Shown here: positions 6,203-7,282 of the stretch, one piece after another
Layout: the number at the start of each line of letters is the position of its first letter
Position numbering within the stretch: the stretch's first letter is position 1
Assembly (NCBI GenBank): GCA_003650785.1
Contig: QMRW01000065.1
Location: 1 to 7,282 of the forward strand
DNA length: 7,282 nucleotides
Reading direction: 5' to 3'
Source of the DNA: Thermoprotei archaeon
GTDB lineage: Archaea; Thermoproteota; Thermoprotei; Thermofilales; B20-G17
Notes under the pieces: model-generated
What the model was told of the DNA's origin: nothing
What the model saw: the letters and a program-made list of their open reading frames with translations, nothing else
The model's database searches: none
Translations under genes and position numbers: made by a program

Positions 6203-6218
6203 TACACTCAAGAGTGTA
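6203..6218. repeat. 16-bp inverted repeat
   Basis: TACACTC and GAGTGTA are exact reverse complements around a two-base centre. It lies within the decayed regulator gene, not in a promoter, so an operator role is unsure. Confidence 0.35.
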
Positions 6219-6542
6219 GATTGGAATTAAGCATATAAGAGCTCAATACGCAGTAGAGGTAGCTCCTATAAGCAAATGTATTGAATCCTCAAGTAGAGAA
6301 TCTGGGCTTATGGGAAGCTCTCAGATCACGGAGAGCCTTTCAGTGAGTATGAAATTGTAAGGAAAGTCGGGTTACGGTCATACAAGAAGCTTTCGAGAAT
6401 AATCCTCATGATTAAGTCCTCTGAGGATATAGGCAGGGAAGGCAGAGTATATGTCTTTACCCAGACACCAGATGTAATGTCTACAATCCTCGAATTCATC
6501 AGGTTAGCTGAGGAGAGAAGTTCTTAGAGTGTCAAGCCTATA

Positions 6543-6720
6543 ATGCAGAGAAAGAGTTCTCTATCGATTATACTAGGCGAAGAGGAAAAAGCTAAGAGAC
6601 TATTAACAGTGAGACACTTTATGAAGTCATGAGGTACTAGAACTGAACGCCACAGCTTCTATCTCTGATCATGGATAAGAACCGCTATACCTTCGGCACT
6701 ATCCATTAAGCATTAGGAGG
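6543..6720 (+). pseudogene. Fragments of an unrecognised decayed gene
   Basis: An ATG at 6543 opens 29 codons (MQRKSSLSIILGEEEKAKRL, then LTVRHFMKS) to a TGA at 6630-6632. Other frames continue with protein-like pieces, such as EVLELNATASISDHG and, after a stop, EPLYLRHYPLSIRRE up to about 6718. No family was recognised. The pieces might be one gene with several frame changes or leftovers of two. The support is only the composition of the translations. Confidence 0.25.
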
Positions 6721-6722
6721 GA

Positions 6723-6996
6723 ATGAAACTAGAGCTACATGGGATGAATAGAAACTATATACCTCTCCAGTCAGACAAATGAGAGATGGATTCACAGCCT
6801 AGAAGGAGGACATTTGAAGAAGAGGGGAATTAGCAAAGGAGCTTAAACTCCTCCTCAGAAGATAGTCCGCGGAAAAAGGGCGCACGCTACTAGTAGATAA
6901 ATTCATAGAGCTCTAATTCTCGTTATAGCAGATATCAAGAGCTCCTTAGATAGCTTCTTCAACGATGCTTTTCACTTATTGGAAACTACCCCCTAA
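6723..6996 (+). pseudogene. Decayed gene with a surviving Shine-Dalgarno, family unknown
   Basis: A strong AGGAGG at 6715-6720 stands two bases before an ATG at 6723, close spacing for a start. The frame gives 19 codons (MKLELHGMNRNYIPLQSDK) and a TGA. Helical, charged pieces then follow in other frames: GELAKELKLLLRR near 6825-6864, AEKGRTLLVDKFIEL near 6870-6914, and ILVIADIKSSLDSFFNDAFH continuing to LLETTP and a TAA at 6994-6996. They read as parts of one soluble protein broken by several shifts. No catalytic motif is recognised. Confidence 0.3.
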
Positions 6997-7015
6997 GTAC
7001 AAGAATATGAGAAAG

Positions 7016-7023
7016 CTTTATTG
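7016..7023 (+). promoter_or_regulatory. Possible TATA box of the AbrB antitoxin gene
   Basis: CTTTATTG lies 32-39 bases before the ATG at 7055. It would start transcription just ahead of GGTGG at 7046-7050, which fits the archaeal anti-Shine-Dalgarno and ends four bases before the ATG. The spacing is acceptable for a very short leader. Confidence 0.35.
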
Positions 7024-7054
7024 CCGTGACACATATTGTATGAATGGTGGGAAA

Positions 7055-7279
7055 ATGAGCGTAGTAGTGGTCGATGATAAGTATAGAGTACACCTTCCAC
7101 GCAGAGTTCGGGAAAGAATAGGCATATCTAAGGGCAGTAGATTACTTATCATACCCTTCCATGAGGGTCTGATCCTCATAGCTCTGAAAGGTAAGAAGTT
7201 CGCTGGCTATCTCAGGGACTTTGTCTATGATGAAGAGGCCCATGAGGCTACTAAGTATTTATTCAGGGGGAGAGCCTAG
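7055..7279 (+). CDS. AbrB-type antitoxin (VapB-like)
   Basis: The 74-residue protein starts MSVVVVDDKYRVHLPRRVRE, followed by RIGISKGSRLLIIP, the swapped-hairpin AbrB/SpoVT DNA-binding domain (about 1-45). The tail DFVYDEEAHEATKYLF (about 55-70) resembles the toxin-wrapping tail of archaeal VapB antitoxins. Such proteins neutralise a PIN-domain RNase (VapC) and repress their own operon. I chose the ATG at 7055 rather than in-frame ATGs upstream (6965, 7010, 7040) because the domain normally begins right there and GGTGG precedes it. The stop TAG shares its G with a GTG at 7279-7281, suggesting a coupled downstream gene, probably the toxin, cut off by the window edge. A stand-alone AbrB regulator is the alternative. 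Confidence 0.82.
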   Translation: MSVVVVDDKYRVHLPRRVRERIGISKGSRLLIIPFHEGLILIALKGKKFAGYLRDFVYDEEAHEATKYLFRGRA

Positions 7280-7282
7280 TGC

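Larger units (their letters stand above)
6110..6527 (+). pseudogene. Decayed winged-helix transcriptional regulator
   Basis: From the ATG at 6110 the frame breaks after six codons, but protein-like pieces follow in other frames, such as LSEYFIETFLQMEVLWGSPY near 6147-6206. The last 76 codons (6297-6527) are fully open. They read WAYGKLSDHGEPFSEYEIVR, then KVGLRSYKKLSRIILMIKSS, and later REGRVYVFTQTPDVM, ending ILEFIRLAEERSS. This is the order of a winged helix: helix 1, a turn with EPFSEYEI, recognition helix GLRSYKKLSRII, a wing around REGRVYVF, and a closing helix. Such domains bind DNA in many archaeal regulators. No start codon stands in front of the open part, so an intact product from it is unlikely. 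At least three frame changes are needed to join it to the ATG. Two inverted repeats lie inside. Confidence 0.5.
5399..7054. other. 1.65-kb stretch with no intact gene: decayed coding DNA
   Basis: No frame longer than about 77 codons survives here on either strand, in contrast to the tightly packed left part of the window. Protein-like segments can still be followed across frame changes: a MinD-like remnant on the minus strand nearest the tRNA, then at least four plus-strand remnants up to 6996. TATA boxes and one strong Shine-Dalgarno remain. I infer accumulated small indels and point stops in genes no longer under selection. No transposase, terminal repeat or duplicated tRNA end was seen to explain how the block arrived. 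Confidence 0.6.

Noticed and set aside
6906..6915. Palindrome TAGAGCTCTA as a binding site
   Set aside because: Ten-base palindromes rich in AGAGCTCT also arise easily from this genome's common codons, and this one lies in no promoter.
6965..7054. N-terminal extension of the AbrB protein from the ATG at 6965
   Set aside because: The extra 30 residues do not belong to the AbrB fold, they cover the likely TATA box, and the ATG at 7055 has GGTGG in front.
5399..7054. Stop-codon recoding (TAG or TGA read through) as the reason for broken frames
   Set aside because: All three stop codons and true frame changes occur in this block, while the intact genes use TAA, TGA and TAG normally, so decay is the simpler reading.

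Overview
The window looks like chromosome of a hyperthermophilic archaeon, most likely a crenarchaeon (Thermoproteota). The DNA is AT-rich, and arginine is mostly AGA/AGG and isoleucine often ATA. Several genes have a TATA box about 25-30 bases before the start codon and no ribosome binding site, the arrangement of leaderless archaeal mRNAs. The tRNA stems are nearly all G-C, as expected at high growth temperature. No genus can be named from the sequence alone.

The left part (1-4831) is dense and intact. The 3' end of an unrecognised protein converges on, and overlaps by 6 bp, a metal-dependent amidohydrolase on the minus strand. Across an 80-bp divergent promoter region lies a plus-strand gene for a long coiled-coil protein ending in a ribbon-helix-helix DNA-binding domain, a notable architecture. 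After a new promoter comes a two-gene operon with an ATGA overlap: an NatA-type ABC ATPase and a large ABC-2 type permease whose two halves look duplicated. Together they would form a complete exporter of unknown substrate.

The middle holds one RNA gene, tRNA-Asp(GUC), on the minus strand at 5321-5398 with an encoded CCA. Two bases after the CCA an ATG opens a 75-codon frame that reads like a real protein but is broken by one in-frame TAA.

From 5399 to 7054 there is no intact gene. This stretch is a gene graveyard. On the minus strand it carries the C-terminal half of what looks like a MinD/ParA-type ATPase, broken by single-base shifts. On the plus strand it carries a small frameshifted ORF with a 27-bp near-palindrome over its start, a decayed winged-helix regulator that still has a well-placed TATA box, and further fragments. 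The right edge has an intact AbrB-type antitoxin gene (VapB-like). A GTG overlapping its stop codon suggests that a toxin gene starts just beyond the window.

No CRISPR array, insertion sequence or rRNA was seen. The points most worth a second look are the coiled-coil/RHH protein, the tRNA-linked broken ORF, the 10+7+10 inverted repeat and the identity of the decayed genes.
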